NCBI RefSeq assembly: GCF_000982955.1
Contig: NZ_KQ058653.1
Location: 1-32,991 of the forward strand
Source: Micromonospora sp. HK10
GTDB taxonomy: Bacteria > Actinomycetota > Actinomycetes > Mycobacteriales > Micromonosporaceae
Direction: 5' to 3'
DNA: 32,991 nucleotides
The position numbers and the translations under genes were made by a program. Shown here in pieces: positions 1 to 8,062 of the stretch; the first letter of the stretch is position 1, and every line of letters starts with the position of its first letter. The notes beneath the pieces were generated by a model. That model saw nothing but the letters and a program-made list of their open reading frames with translations, made no database searches and was not told where the DNA came from.

Positions 1-27
1 AGGGCGGGGTCACCGCCAGGCCCGTGG

Positions 28-56
28 CCGACGTCCGGCCCACTGGCGGGCGTCGG
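28..56 (-). terminator. Possible terminator hairpin after the methyltransferase gene
   Basis: Arms 28-37 and 47-56 pair over 10 positions with one G-T wobble around a 9-nt loop. The hairpin lies just beyond the stop of the leftward methyltransferase gene. There is no T-run, so its role as a terminator is uncertain. Nothing else is visible in the first 73 bases. Confidence 0.3.
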
Positions 57-73
57 TGGCGGTGGCGTGTCGA

Positions 74-814
74 TCAGTGGCGGTGCGCCCGGGCGACCAG
101 GGTGCGGTACGGCAGGTCGATGGTGTCCCGGCCGGCCAGCTCGGGGTGGGTGGCGAGCAGCTCACGCAGTTGCGCATCGACCTCCCGGCGCCGCGCCGGC
201 TCGGCCGTCAGGTAGTGCGACCGGGTCCGCACCATGCCGAGCAGATCATCCGGCGTGAGCGAGGTGACCTGCCCGAACTCGGCCCACTCCGGGCTGGCGA
301 ACCGGGGGCCGAAGCCGGTCACGGTGGCGCGCAGGTGGTCGACGGTGTCCCCGATCTCGGCGATCCGGTTCAGCTCGGTCACCCAGCCGACCCGGTCGTC
401 GCGCAGGTTCCAGACCGCCGCGAAGGTGCCCCCGGGCCGCAGCACCCGGGCGATCTCGGGGTGCGCGCGCTCCCGGTCGAACCAGTGGTACGCCTGGCCG
501 ACCAGCACCGCGTCCGCGTACCCGTCGGGAAGCGGGACCGACTCGGCGCTGCCGGCCAGTGCCGGCGTGCCCGGCAGCACGGCCGCGAACTGGGCCCGCA
601 TGCCCGGATCGGGTTCGACGGCGGTCACCTCGTGGCCGAGCGCGAGCAGCCCGGCGGTGACGATCCCCGTGCCGGCGCCCAGGTCGACGGTGCGGACGGG
701 CGCGGCGAGGCCGTCCACCGCCCAGCGCAGCGCGGCCTCCGGGTAGCGGGGCCGGTAGCGGTCGTAGTCTGCGGCCGCGGCGCCGAACGAGAGGGCCTCG
801 GTGGAGTCGGTCAT
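74..814 (-). CDS. Class I SAM-dependent methyltransferase
   Basis: A 246-residue protein of the small class I (UbiE/Methyltransf_11-like) methyltransferases. The SAM-binding glycine motif VDLGAGTG lies near residues 43-50, followed by an acidic residue at the end of strand 2 (VEPDP) and the post-motif segment VLRPGG around residue 125. The N-terminal FGAAAADYDRYRPRYP is typical of this family, whose members act on many small molecules; the substrate cannot be read from the sequence. The ATG at 814 has no Shine-Dalgarno sequence but follows a TAACCT hexamer by 7 nt, suggesting a leaderless start. It is divergent from lysS and probably unrelated to it in function. Confidence 0.85.
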   Translation of the reverse strand: MTDSTEALSFGAAAADYDRYRPRYPEAALRWAVDGLAAPVRTVDLGAGTGIVTAGLLALGHEVTAVEPDPGMRAQFAAVLPGTPALAGSAESVPLPDGYADAVLVGQAYHWFDRERAHPEIARVLRPGGTFAAVWNLRDDRVGWVTELNRIAEIGDTVDHLRATVTGFGPRFASPEWAEFGQVTSLTPDDLLGMVRTRSHYLTAEPARRREVDAQLRELLATHPELAGRDTIDLPYRTLVARAHRH

Positions 815-821
815 GGGCGGC

Positions 822-827
822 AGGTTA
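822..827 (-). promoter_or_regulatory. -10 element for a leaderless methyltransferase transcript
   Basis: On the minus strand TAACCT fits the actinobacterial -10 pattern TAnnnT and lies 7 nt before the ATG at 814, so transcription would begin at about the start codon. No convincing -35 is seen. Confidence 0.4.
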
Positions 828-905
828 TCCCGTAACGGCCGGCCGGGGCCTTGAGTACGCTCATGGGCTGACCCGCCGATATCTCCGAAGCCTGAGGAAG
901 CTCCC

Positions 906-2414
906 GTGACCGAGCAGAACGCCCTGCCAGTGGACCCCGCCGACGATCTTCCGGAGCAGATGAAGGTCCGCCGGGAGAAGCGGGACCGGATGCTCGCCGA
1001 GGGCGTCGCGCCCTACCCGGTCGGCTATCCGCGGACCAGCACCCTGGCCAGGATCCGCGAGCAGTACGCCGAGCTGCCCACCGACACGGCCACCGGCGAC
1101 CGGGTCTCGGTGACCGGCCGGGTGATCTTCGTACGCAACACCGGCAAGCTCTGCTTCGCCACTTTGCGCGACGGCGACGGCACCGAGTTGCAGGCGATGC
1201 TCTCGCTGGACCGGGTCGGCGCCGAGCGGCTGGACGACTGGAAGCGCCTGGTCGACCTCGGCGACCACGTCGGGGTGACCGGTGAGGTGATCACCAGCCG
1301 GCGTGGTGAGCTGTCGGTGCTGGTCGAGCAGTGGGCGGTCACCGCCAAGGCGCTGCGCCCGCTGCCGGTGGCCCACAAGCCGCTCAGCGAGGAGGCCCGG
1401 GTCCGCCAGCGGTACGTGGACCTCGTGGTCCGCCCGCAGGCGCGGCAGATGGTGCGGACCCGCGCGGCGGCCGTGCGCAGCCTGCGGGACACCCTGCACG
1501 GCCAGGACTTCATCGAGGTGGAGACTCCGATGCTCCAGCTGCTGCACGGTGGTGCGGCGGCCCGCCCATTCGTGACCCACAGCAATGCACTCAACACCGA
1601 TCTGTATCTGCGAATCGCGCCGGAACTGTTTCTCAAGCGGGCCGTGGTGGGCGGTGTCGACCGGGTCTTCGAGATCAACCGCAACTTCCGTAATGAGGGC
1701 ATCGACTCCACGCACTCGCCGGAGTTCGCCATGCTCGAGGCCTACCAGGCGTACGGCGACTACAACACGATGGCGGAGCTGACCCGGAATCTGGTGCAGC
1801 AGGCGGCACTCGCGGTGGGCGGCTCCACCGTGGTGACCCACGCCGACGGCCGCGAGTTCGATCTGGGTGGCGAGTGGCGGTCGGTGTCGCTCTTCGGTGT
1901 CCTTTCCGAAGCGCTCGGTGAGGAGGTCACCGTCCGCACCGAAAGGACCCGCCTGGTCGAGTACGCGGACAAGGTCGGCCTCTCCGTCGACCCGAAGTGG
2001 GGCCCGGGCAAGCTGGCCGAGGAACTTTTCGAGGAGCTGGTGGTGCCGTCGTTGCAGGCGCCCACCTTCGTCCGGGACTACCCGGAGGAGACCAGCCCGC
2101 TCACCCGAGCGCACCGCGACGAGCCGGGGCTGGCCGAGAAGTGGGACCTCTACGTGCTCGGCTTCGAGCTGGGCACGGCGTACTCCGAGCTGGTCGACCC
2201 GGTGGTGCAGCGGGAGCGGCTGGTGGCCCAGGCGCAGCTCGCCGCGCGCGGTGACGACGAGGCCATGCGACTCGACGAGGACTTTCTCCGGGCCATGGAG
2301 TACGGAATGCCGCCGGCCGGTGGTATGGGAATGGGAATCGACCGTCTGTTGATGGCGCTGACCGGGCTGGGAATTCGGGAAACGATCCTGTTCCCGTTGG
2401 TCCGGCCGGAGTAG
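906..2414 (+). CDS. lysS: Lysyl-tRNA synthetase (class II)
   Basis: A 502-residue class II lysyl-tRNA synthetase, which charges tRNA-Lys with lysine in the cytoplasm. An N-terminal OB-fold anticodon-binding domain (about 65-160) precedes the catalytic core. Motif 2 ([14 protein letters not shown]) lies around residue 260 and motif 3 ([15 protein letters not shown]) near the C-terminus. The length is normal for a stand-alone LysRS; the membrane domain found in mycobacterial LysX proteins is absent. The GTG at 906 is chosen because GAGGAAG lies about 8 nt upstream and the conserved N-terminus follows. Some actinomycetes carry more than one lysS; whether this is the main copy cannot be told here. 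It precedes lsr2 and clpC, a common actinobacterial order. Confidence 0.96.
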   Translation: MTEQNALPVDPADDLPEQMKVRREKRDRMLAEGVAPYPVGYPRTSTLARIREQYAELPTDTATGDRVSVTGRVIFVRNTGKLCFATLRDGDGTELQAMLSLDRVGAERLDDWKRLVDLGDHVGVTGEVITSRRGELSVLVEQWAVTAKALRPLPVAHKPLSEEARVRQRYVDLVVRPQARQMVRTRAAAVRSLRDTLHGQDFIEVETPMLQLLHGGAAARPFVTHSNALNTDLYLRIAPELFLKRAVVGGVDRVFEINRNFRNEGIDSTHSPEFAMLEAYQAYGDYNTMAELTRNLVQQAALAVGGSTVVTHADGREFDLGGEWRSVSLFGVLSEALGEEVTVRTERTRLVEYADKVGLSVDPKWGPGKLAEELFEELVVPSLQAPTFVRDYPEETSPLTRAHRDEPGLAEKWDLYVLGFELGTAYSELVDPVVQRERLVAQAQLAARGDDEAMRLDEDFLRAMEYGMPPAGGMGMGIDRLLMALTGLGIRETILFPLVRPE

Positions 2415-2448
2415 CGGCACCCCGTTCCCGGGTTGTTACCGGAACCCA

Positions 2449-2479
2449 TTGACGCGGCAAGCATCGGGCGGGTTATTGT
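2449..2479 (+). promoter_or_regulatory. Probable lsr2 promoter
   Basis: TTGACG at 2449-2454 resembles a -35 box. Overlapping -10 candidates TTATTG (2473) or TATTGT (2474-2479) lie 18-19 bp downstream. Transcription would start near 2486, inside the dyad at 2476-2502. This would give lsr2 its own promoter rather than read-through from lysS. Confidence 0.5.
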
Positions 2480-2502
2480 GCTCCTGTATTGCAGGAGCAC
2501 AA
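2476..2502. promoter_or_regulatory. Perfect 11-bp inverted repeat at the predicted lsr2 start site
   Basis: Arms TTGTGCTCCTG (2476-2486) and CAGGAGCACAA (2492-2502) are perfect reverse complements around a 5-nt spacer. The dyad overlaps the predicted -10 box and start site and ends 24 bp before the lsr2 GTG. It could be an operator or a hairpin in the 5' leader. It has no T-run and lies 60 bp past the lysS stop, so a lysS terminator is less likely. Confidence 0.55.
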
Positions 2503-2526
2503 CCCTGCTCGAAAGGAATGTGGGAC

Positions 2527-2877
2527 GTGGCCAAGCAGATCATTCACAAGCTGGTCGATGACCTGGACGGCGGGGACGCTGACGAGACCGTCAAGTTCGC
2601 GTTGGACGGCGTGCAGTACGAGATCGACCTCTCGGCGTCGAACGCCGAGAAATTGCGCGACGTATTCGCTCAGTACATCGCGCACGGGACCAAGGTCGGG
2701 CGCGGCGGCGTGGTCGTGGGCGGCCGGGCCGCGCGCGGCCGGGGCGGTGCCACCGCCGACCGGGAGCAGAACAAGGCGATCCGGGCCTGGGCCAAGAAGG
2801 CGGGCAAGGACATCTCCGACCGGGGTCGGATCCCGCAGGAGATCGTCGACGAGTACCACTCGAAGGCCGGCCACTGA
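2527..2877 (+). CDS. lsr2: Lsr2, nucleoid-associated xenogeneic silencer
   Basis: A 116-residue Lsr2-family protein. Lsr2 coats AT-rich DNA, bridges it and silences horizontally acquired and specialised-metabolism genes in actinobacteria. The N-terminal dimerisation and oligomerisation part begins AKQIIHKLVDDLDG. A basic, glycine-rich linker (RAARGRGG) leads to the C-terminal DNA-binding domain (about 80-116), which has the RGR triplet (SDRGRIP) that enters the AT-rich minor groove and the conserved IRAWAKKAG helix. The GTG at 2527 is chosen over the ATG at 2518 because family members begin at this lysine-rich segment and AAAGGAA lies about 9 nt upstream. It has its own likely promoter and a strong terminator. 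Confidence 0.95.
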   Translation: MAKQIIHKLVDDLDGGDADETVKFALDGVQYEIDLSASNAEKLRDVFAQYIAHGTKVGRGGVVVGGRAARGRGGATADREQNKAIRAWAKKAGKDISDRGRIPQEIVDEYHSKAGH

Positions 2878-2898
2878 GCCGACCACCACGGGCGACAC

Positions 2899-2940
2899 CG
2901 ACGCCGGTCCGGAGCACCTTCCGGGCCGGCGTCGCCGTTC
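2899..2940 (+). terminator. lsr2 terminator hairpin
   Basis: Arms 2899-2913 and 2920-2934 form a 15-pair stem with one G-T wobble and a 6-nt loop, beginning 22 nt after the lsr2 stop. A short mixed tail (CCGTTCG) follows rather than a clear T-run, as is common in high-GC actinobacteria. Confidence 0.65.
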
Positions 2941-3079
2941 GTACCCGATCGCGCCCGCCGTCCGGTTCGCGGGCGCCCGGCCAGGTGTGGCTGCCGGGTC
3001 GCGCCGGCTGCGCGCGGGCGCTTCCGGCGGGCCGGTGGGATGTCGGCCCGGGCCGGGAAGAAACCGGCGCCCGGGCGAG

Positions 3080-3122
3080 TTGTCCACAGGCGGTGGAGAT
3101 TTCGTCCACAGGCTGTGGAGAG
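3080..3122. promoter_or_regulatory. Cluster of DnaA-box-like sequences upstream of clpC
   Basis: TTGTCCACA at 3080-3088 is the preferred Streptomyces-type DnaA box. TCGTCCACA at 3102-3110 and, on the other strand, CTCTCCACA at 3114-3122 fit its relaxed form. The first two are 22 bp apart, about two helical turns. The second and third form a 15-bp palindrome (TCCACAG-G-CTGTGGA, 3105-3119). They lie in the 530-bp gap between lsr2 and clpC. No dnaA or dnaN is near, so this is not oriC; a regulatory or titration site is possible. Confidence 0.45.
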
Positions 3123-3188
3123 ACCGCCCGGGCCCGGCCCGGGGGCACCGGACCGCCCGGACGGTGGTTGCCGGCTCCCAGCGAATTT

Positions 3189-3199
3189 CGCTCTGCGCG
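3189..3199. promoter_or_regulatory. Possible ClgR-type operator of clpC
   Basis: CGC-TCTGC-GCG at 3189-3199 has the CGC-N5-GCG layout of binding sites for ClgR, which activates clp genes in several actinobacteria. Only the core fits and no clgR gene is in the window, so this is a weak call. Confidence 0.25.
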
Positions 3200-3308
3200 T
3201 ACAGGCAGGGGTACCGGAACACCTCCTGAGCGCGGACGGTTGTCAGATACGACGTGGGAACGGCCCTTTGCGAGGACACACGACCTCAGCGAAGGCGGTC
3301 CGCGGCGA

Positions 3309-3314
3309 TAGAGT
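3309..3314 (+). promoter_or_regulatory. Possible clpC -10 element
   Basis: TAGAGT fits TAnnnT and would give a leader of about 85 nt before the clpC ATG at 3408. No good -35 is seen at 16-18 bp. The rest of 2935-3407 shows no gene; apart from the sites listed nothing is recognised. Confidence 0.25.
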
Positions 3315-3407
3315 AAGGAGGCACGGACGTCCGTCCCGGACGTCCGCGCACCGGCCCCGCCAAGATCTTGACCATCAAGGCGCACGGCACGTGAGGAGCA
3401 CGAGGGC

Positions 3408-5945
3408 ATGTTCGAGCGGTTCACCGACCGAGCGCGACGGGTTGTCGTCCTGGCCCAGGAAGAGGCCCGGATGCTCAACCACAACTACATCGGTACGGAG
3501 CACATCCTGCTGGGCCTGATCCACGAGGGTGAGGGTGTCGCGGCAAAGGCCCTGGAGAGCCTCGGCATCTCCCTCGAGGGCGTCCGTCAGCAGGTCGAGG
3601 AGATCATCGGCCAGGGCCAGCAGGCGCCGAGCGGGCACATCCCGTTCACGCCACGGGCCAAGAAGGTGCTGGAGCTGTCGCTGCGCGAAGCGCTGCAGCT
3701 CGGCCACAACTACATCGGCACGGAGCACATCCTGCTCGGCCTGATCCGCGAGGGTGAGGGCGTCGCCGCCCAGGTCCTGGTCAAGCTCGGCGCCGACCTC
3801 AACCGGGTCCGCCAGCAGGTGATCCAGCTGCTCTCCGGCTACCAGGGCAAGGAGCCGGCCGCGGCGGGCGCCGCGCCGGGCGAGGCCGCGCCGTCGACCA
3901 GCCTCGTGCTGGACCAGTTCGGCCGCAATCTGACCCAGGCCGCCCGCGAGGGCAAGCTCGACCCGGTCATCGGGCGCGAGAAGGAAATCGAGCGGGTCAT
4001 GCAGGTGCTCTCCCGCCGTACCAAGAACAACCCGGTCCTGATCGGTGAGCCCGGCGTCGGCAAGACCGCCGTGGTGGAGGGGCTGTCCCAGAAGATCATC
4101 AAGGGCGAGGTGCCCGAGACGCTGAAGGACAAGCAGCTCTACACGCTCGACCTCGGTGCGCTGGTCGCCGGCTCCCGCTACCGCGGTGACTTCGAGGAGC
4201 GCCTCAAGAAGGTGCTCAAGGAGATCCGCACCCGCGGCGACATCATCCTGTTCATCGACGAGATCCACACCCTGGTGGGTGCGGGTGCCGCCGAGGGCGC
4301 GATCGACGCCGCGAGCATCCTCAAGCCGATGCTGGCCCGCGGTGAGCTGCAGACCATCGGCGCCACCACCCTCGACGAATACCGCAAGCACCTGGAGAAG
4401 GACGCCGCTCTCGAGCGCCGCTTCCAGCCGATCCAGGTGGGTGAGCCCTCGCTGGCCCACACCATCGAGATCCTCAAGGGCCTGCGGGACCGCTACGAGG
4501 CGCACCACCGGGTGAGCATCACCGATGCGGCGCTCGTGGCTGCCGCCACGCTGGCCGACCGGTACATCTCCGACCGCTTCCTGCCGGACAAGGCGATCGA
4601 CCTGATCGACGAGGCCGGCGCCCGGATGCGGATCCGCCGGATGACCGCGCCGCCGGACCTGCGTGACTTCGACGAGCGGATCGCCCAGGTCCGCCGCGAC
4701 AAGGAGTCCGCGATCGACGCGCAGGACTTCGAGCGGGCGGCGCAGCTCCGCGACAAGGAGAAGCAGCTGCTCGGCCAGAAGGCCCAGCGGGAGAAGGAGT
4801 GGAAGGCCGGTGACCTGGACGTCGTCAGCGAGGTCGACGACGAGCAGATCGCCGAGGTGCTCGGCAACTGGACCGGCATCCCGGTCTACAAGCTGACCGA
4901 GGAGGAGACCTCGCGCCTGCTGCGCATGGAGGACGAGCTGCACAAGCGCGTCATCGGCCAGGAGGACGCGGTCAAGGCGGTCTCGAAGGCGATCCGGCGT
5001 ACCCGGGCCGGCCTGAAGGACCCGAAGCGCCCGTCCGGCTCGTTCATCTTCGCCGGCCCGTCCGGCGTGGGTAAGACCGAGCTCTCGAAGGCCCTCGCCG
5101 AGTTCCTGTTCGGCAGCGAGGACGCCCTCATCCAGCTGGACATGTCCGAGTTCCACGACCGCTACACGGTCTCCCGGCTGGTGGGTGCCCCTCCCGGCTA
5201 CGTCGGCTACGACGAGGGCGGGCAGCTGACCGAGAAGGTGCGGCGTCGGCCGTTCTCGGTGGTCCTCTTCGACGAGATCGAGAAGGCCCACCCGGACGTG
5301 TTCAACACGCTCTTGCAGATCCTGGAGGACGGGCGGCTCACCGACGGCCAGGGCCGGATCGTGGACTTCAAGAACACGGTCATCATCCTGACCACCAACC
5401 TCGGTACGAGGGACGTCGCCAAGGCGGTGTCGCTGGGCTTCCAGGCCTCTGAGGACTCCGAGTCCAACTACGACCGGATGAAGCAGAAGGTCAACGACGA
5501 GCTCAAGCAGCACTTCCGGCCCGAGTTCCTGAACCGGATCGACGACACCATCGTCTTCCACCAGCTGCGCGAGAACGAGATCCTCCAGATCGTGGACATC
5601 ATGATCGCCCGGATCGAGACGCAGCTGCGGAACAAGGACATGGGCCTGGAGCTGACCGACAACGCCAAGAAGTACCTGGCGAAGAAGGGCTTCGACCCGG
5701 TGCTGGGCGCGCGTCCGCTGCGTCGCACGATCCAGCGCGACATCGAGGACAACCTGTCCGAGCGGATCCTCTTCAACGAGCTGACCCCGGGTCAGATCGT
5801 GGTGGTGGACTGCGAGGGCGACCCCGACAACATCGACAAGTCCAAGCTCGTCTTCCGGGGCGCCGACCGGCCGGTGGCCGTGCCGGACGCGGTCCCGGCG
5901 GACCTCGGCGGCACCGCCGCCACGGGCGCGGACGACGCGGCGTGA
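3408..5945 (+). CDS. clpC: ClpC AAA+ unfoldase of the Clp protease
   Basis: An 845-residue HSP100/ClpC ATPase. It unfolds substrates and feeds them to the ClpP peptidase in the cytoplasm. Order of domains: twin Clp-N repeats (about 1-145, with [13 protein letters not shown] twice), first AAA+ module with Walker A GEPGVGKT near residue 213 and Walker B FIDEIH near 281, a UVR segment in the middle domain ([16 protein letters not shown], about 440-455), then a second AAA+ module with GPSGVGKTE near 549 and [11 protein letters not shown] ClpP-docking LGF loop (SLGFQ) is present. The length is normal. The ATG at 3408 follows AGGAG and GAGGG. In actinobacteria ClpC is usually essential and ClgR-controlled. 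Confidence 0.98.
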   Translation: MFERFTDRARRVVVLAQEEARMLNHNYIGTEHILLGLIHEGEGVAAKALESLGISLEGVRQQVEEIIGQGQQAPSGHIPFTPRAKKVLELSLREALQLGHNYIGTEHILLGLIREGEGVAAQVLVKLGADLNRVRQQVIQLLSGYQGKEPAAAGAAPGEAAPSTSLVLDQFGRNLTQAAREGKLDPVIGREKEIERVMQVLSRRTKNNPVLIGEPGVGKTAVVEGLSQKIIKGEVPETLKDKQLYTLDLGALVAGSRYRGDFEERLKKVLKEIRTRGDIILFIDEIHTLVGAGAAEGAIDAASILKPMLARGELQTIGATTLDEYRKHLEKDAALERRFQPIQVGEPSLAHTIEILKGLRDRYEAHHRVSITDAALVAAATLADRYISDRFLPDKAIDLIDEAGARMRIRRMTAPPDLRDFDERIAQVRRDKESAIDAQDFERAAQLRDKEKQLLGQKAQREKEWKAGDLDVVSEVDDEQIAEVLGNWTGIPVYKLTEEETSRLLRMEDELHKRVIGQEDAVKAVSKAIRRTRAGLKDPKRPSGSFIFAGPSGVGKTELSKALAEFLFGSEDALIQLDMSEFHDRYTVSRLVGAPPGYVGYDEGGQLTEKVRRRPFSVVLFDEIEKAHPDVFNTLLQILEDGRLTDGQGRIVDFKNTVIILTTNLGTRDVAKAVSLGFQASEDSESNYDRMKQKVNDELKQHFRPEFLNRIDDTIVFHQLRENEILQIVDIMIARIETQLRNKDMGLELTDNAKKYLAKKGFDPVLGARPLRRTIQRDIEDNLSERILFNELTPGQIVVVDCEGDPDNIDKSKLVFRGADRPVAVPDAVPADLGGTAATGADDAA

Positions 5946-5964
5946 TCCGGGGCAACTGATCGAG

Positions 5965-6010
5965 GGCGACGGCCCCGGCCGGCGAGAGCCGACCGGGGCC
6001 GTCGCCTTTC
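5965..6010 (+). terminator. Strong clpC terminator
   Basis: Arms 5965-5978 and 5993-6006 form a perfect 14-bp stem, extendable inward by five more positions with one mismatch around GAGA, followed by TTT. It starts 20 nt after the clpC stop. Confidence 0.85.
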
Positions 6011-6023
6011 CACGCGCCCGGCC

Positions 6024-6160
6024 GGGTCGCGGCAGGTCGTGCCTTGGCTGTTCCGGCCGGCCCGGGTTGCGGCAAGTTGTGCCTTCGGGCTGTTCCGGCG
6101 GCTCCGGTTGCGGCAAGTTGTGCCTTCACCCAGCGGGGAAGGCCCGGATTGCCGCAACCC
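6024..6160. repeat. Three direct repeats plus an inverted copy forming a two-tier hairpin
   Basis: Units begin at 6024, 6064 and 6105 (40-41 bp period) and share the core GGTTGCGGCAAGTTGTGCCT, most exactly in the second and third. An inverted copy of the first 11-12 bases lies at 6149-6160. With the third unit it forms an outer stem (6106-6116 with 6149-6159) and an inner stem (6122-6127 with 6138-6143, then 6129-6131 with 6135-6137) closed by a 3-nt loop. It lies between the convergent clpC and mutY genes. It may be a palindromic interspersed element or the mutY terminator. Confidence 0.6.
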
Positions 6161-6221
6161 GCTGCGGCGATCCGGGCGCAGACACCAGAGGTCGCAAGCC
6201 GGGTGGGCGGGCCAGGGCGGG

Positions 6222-7127
6222 TCAGGGGCGAGGGAGCGGGACCCGGGGGCCGTCGCCGGCCAGCCGGAACGACTCCTCGCCGACCGGCTCCACCAGGCCG
6301 TCGGTGACCAGCCCGGTCAGGGCGCGGGCCCGCTGCACGTCGTCGTGCCAGACCTGGTCCAGCCGCTGATGCGGCACCGGTCCGGTGGCCTCGCGCAGCA
6401 CGGCGAGCAGCAGACCGCGTACCTGCCGGTCGGTGCCCGCGTAGCGCTGGGGGCGGCGGGTGGGGCCCGTGGGCGCCGGCCGGCCGGAGGCGCGCCAGGC
6501 GCAGATCGACTCGACCGGGCAGACCGCGCAGCGGGGCGCGCGGGCGGTGCAGACCACCGCGCCGAGTTCCATGAACGCCGCGCTGGCCAGCGCCGCGGCG
6601 GCCGGGTCGGTGGGCAGCAACTCCTCGGTGGCGACCAGGTCGGCGGGGCGGGTGGTCGGGCCGGCGTCCGGCTCGCCCGCGATCGCCCGGCACACCACCC
6701 GGCGTACGTTGGTGTCCACCACCGGGTGCCGCTGCCCGTACGCGAACGCGGCCACCGCGCGGGCCGTGTACGTGCCGACGCCGGGCAGTGCCAGGAGCTG
6801 GTCCAGTCGGTCCGGCACCTCGCCACCGTGCCGCTCCACGATCGCCACCGCGCAGTCCCGCAGTCGGAGCGCCCGCCGGGGGTAGCCGAGCCGTCCCCAC
6901 ATCCGGATCGCCTCGGCCGGGGTGTCCTCGGCCAGCGCGGTCGGGGTCGGCCAGCGGGACAGCCACGCCGACCAGGCCGGGAGCACCCGGGCCACCGGCG
7001 TCTGCTGGAGCATGACCTCGCTGACCAGGATGGCCCAGGCGCCGACGCCCGGCTCGCGCCACGGCAGGTCGCGGGCGTTCCGCTCGAACCAGCGGCTGAC
7101 CAGGGTGGCGAACGTGGGTTCAGACAT
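6222..7127 (-). CDS. mutY: A/G-specific adenine DNA glycosylase MutY
   Basis: A 301-residue MutY that removes adenine mispaired with 8-oxoguanine. Catalytic Glu37 lies in SEVMLQQT and Asp138 in VVDTNVRR, at the same numbers as in the E. coli enzyme. The helix-hairpin-helix is LPGVGTYTARAV (114-125). Cysteines 193, 200, 203 and 209 (C-x6-C-x2-C-x5-C) bind the 4Fe-4S cluster. It is shorter than the E. coli protein (about 350); the C-terminal 8-oxoG-recognising NUDIX-like domain is reduced, as is usual in actinobacterial MutY. No Shine-Dalgarno sequence precedes the ATG at 7127. It converges on clpC and sits near disA and radA, which also serve genome integrity. Confidence 0.95.
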   Translation of the reverse strand: MSEPTFATLVSRWFERNARDLPWREPGVGAWAILVSEVMLQQTPVARVLPAWSAWLSRWPTPTALAEDTPAEAIRMWGRLGYPRRALRLRDCAVAIVERHGGEVPDRLDQLLALPGVGTYTARAVAAFAYGQRHPVVDTNVRRVVCRAIAGEPDAGPTTRPADLVATEELLPTDPAAAALASAAFMELGAVVCTARAPRCAVCPVESICAWRASGRPAPTGPTRRPQRYAGTDRQVRGLLLAVLREATGPVPHQRLDQVWHDDVQRARALTGLVTDGLVEPVGEESFRLAGDGPRVPLPRP

Positions 7128-7240
7128 CGCGCCGCCGATGATGTCACGGCCGGCCCGCCGTCGGCCGGGCCGGGTGCTCGTCGCGGGCGGTGTGCGGCGG
7201 CCAGGTCTTCCGGCAGGCCGGCGGGCGGTAGGCCGCCGCG

Positions 7241-7458
7241 GGCGGCTGGGCTCTCCCGGCTGGTCGGCTGGGTTGCGGTCGTGGGCGGCTGGGCTCTCCG
7301 GGCTGGTCGGCTGGGTTGCGGGTCGTGGACGGCTGGGCGCTCCCGGCTGGTCGGCTGGGTTGCGGGTCGTGGACGGCTGGGCGCTCCCGGCTGGTCGGCT
7401 GGGTTGCGGGTCGCGGGCGGCTGGGCGCTCCCGGCTGGTCGGCCGGGTGGCGATGCTG
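7241..7458. repeat. 44-bp minisatellite, five copies
   Basis: Units start at 7241, 7284, 7328, 7372 and 7416 (43, 44, 44, 44 and 43 bp), with a decayed sixth from 7459. Units three and four differ at one base in 44. Each carries GGCTGGGCGCTCCCGGCTGG and GTCGGCTGGGTTGCGG. The 44-bp period is not a multiple of three, so the array does not code. It fills most of the 422-bp gap between the divergent mutY and ACT-domain genes and must hold or border their promoters. Confidence 0.85.
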
Positions 7459-7549
7459 AGCGGCTGGGGCTGCCCGGGTCTTCCCGCAGGGTGGGCGGGC
7501 CGGGGTGGGCCTGCGCGGCCGGCCGGCGCGGCCGGGGCAGAATGTCCGG

Positions 7550-8062
7550 ATGAACGAGCTCGCGATCACCGTCATCGGCCGGGACCGGCCGGGCATCGTG
7601 GCCGACGTCGCCGAGGTGCTCGCCCGGTTGGGCGCCAACCTCACCGACTCGACGATGACCCGGCTGCGGGGACACTTCGCGATGACCCTGATCTGCGTGG
7701 GCCCGGCCGCCGCCGACGTGGAGGCCGCGCTGGCCCCGCTCGCCGCCGACGGTCAGCTGCTGGCCACGGTACGGGTGGTCACCCCGGACGGGCAGGCGGC
7801 GTCGGCCGGCGAGCCGTACGTGCTGGCGGTGCACGGCGCCGACCGGATGGGCATTGTGGCCGCGATGACCCGGGTGCTGGCCGACGCGGGTGGCAACGTC
7901 ACCGATCTGAGCACCCGGCTGACCGGCTCGCTCTACGTGGTGGTGGCCGAGGTGGAGTTGCCGCCGGGCAGCTCCGACGAGGTGGCTGGCCGGCTCGCTC
8001 GTACCGCTGCCGAACTGGGCGTGGGGGTCAGCCTCCGGCCCGCGGACACGGACCTGCTGTGA
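7550..8062 (+). CDS. Tandem ACT-domain regulatory protein (GcvR-like)
   Basis: A 170-residue protein made of two ACT domains, at about 4-80 and 88-165. Each begins with the ligand-binding turn GRDRPGIVADVAEVLARLGAN or GADRMGIVAAMTRVLADAGGN. Tandem ACT proteins such as GcvR bind amino acids and control amino-acid metabolism, usually through protein contacts; no DNA-binding or catalytic domain is seen here. The ATG at 7550 is where the first ACT strand begins; the GTG-led extension to 7505 reads into low-complexity sequence. No Shine-Dalgarno sequence is present. The stop overlaps the start of the deformylase gene in GTGA, so the two are co-translated. The ligand is unknown. Confidence 0.85.
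   Translation: MNELAITVIGRDRPGIVADVAEVLARLGANLTDSTMTRLRGHFAMTLICVGPAAADVEAALAPLAADGQLLATVRVVTPDGQAASAGEPYVLAVHGADRMGIVAAMTRVLADAGGNVTDLSTRLTGSLYVVVAEVELPPGSSDEVAGRLARTAAELGVGVSLRPADTDLL

Noticed and set aside
861..2420. Minus-strand frame opposite lysS
   Set aside because: Shadow of lysS; composition biased and motif-free.
3080..3122. Chromosomal replication origin
   Set aside because: Only three DnaA-like boxes, no AT-rich unwinding region and no dnaA/dnaN/gyrB neighbours.
3375..6116. Long open frame on the minus strand opposite clpC
   Set aside because: It mirrors the codon structure of clpC; the translation is Leu/Asp/Val-rich without motifs. High-GC shadow.
7241..7458. CRISPR array
   Set aside because: The 43-44-bp units are contiguous with no unique spacers and no cas genes; it is a tandem minisatellite.
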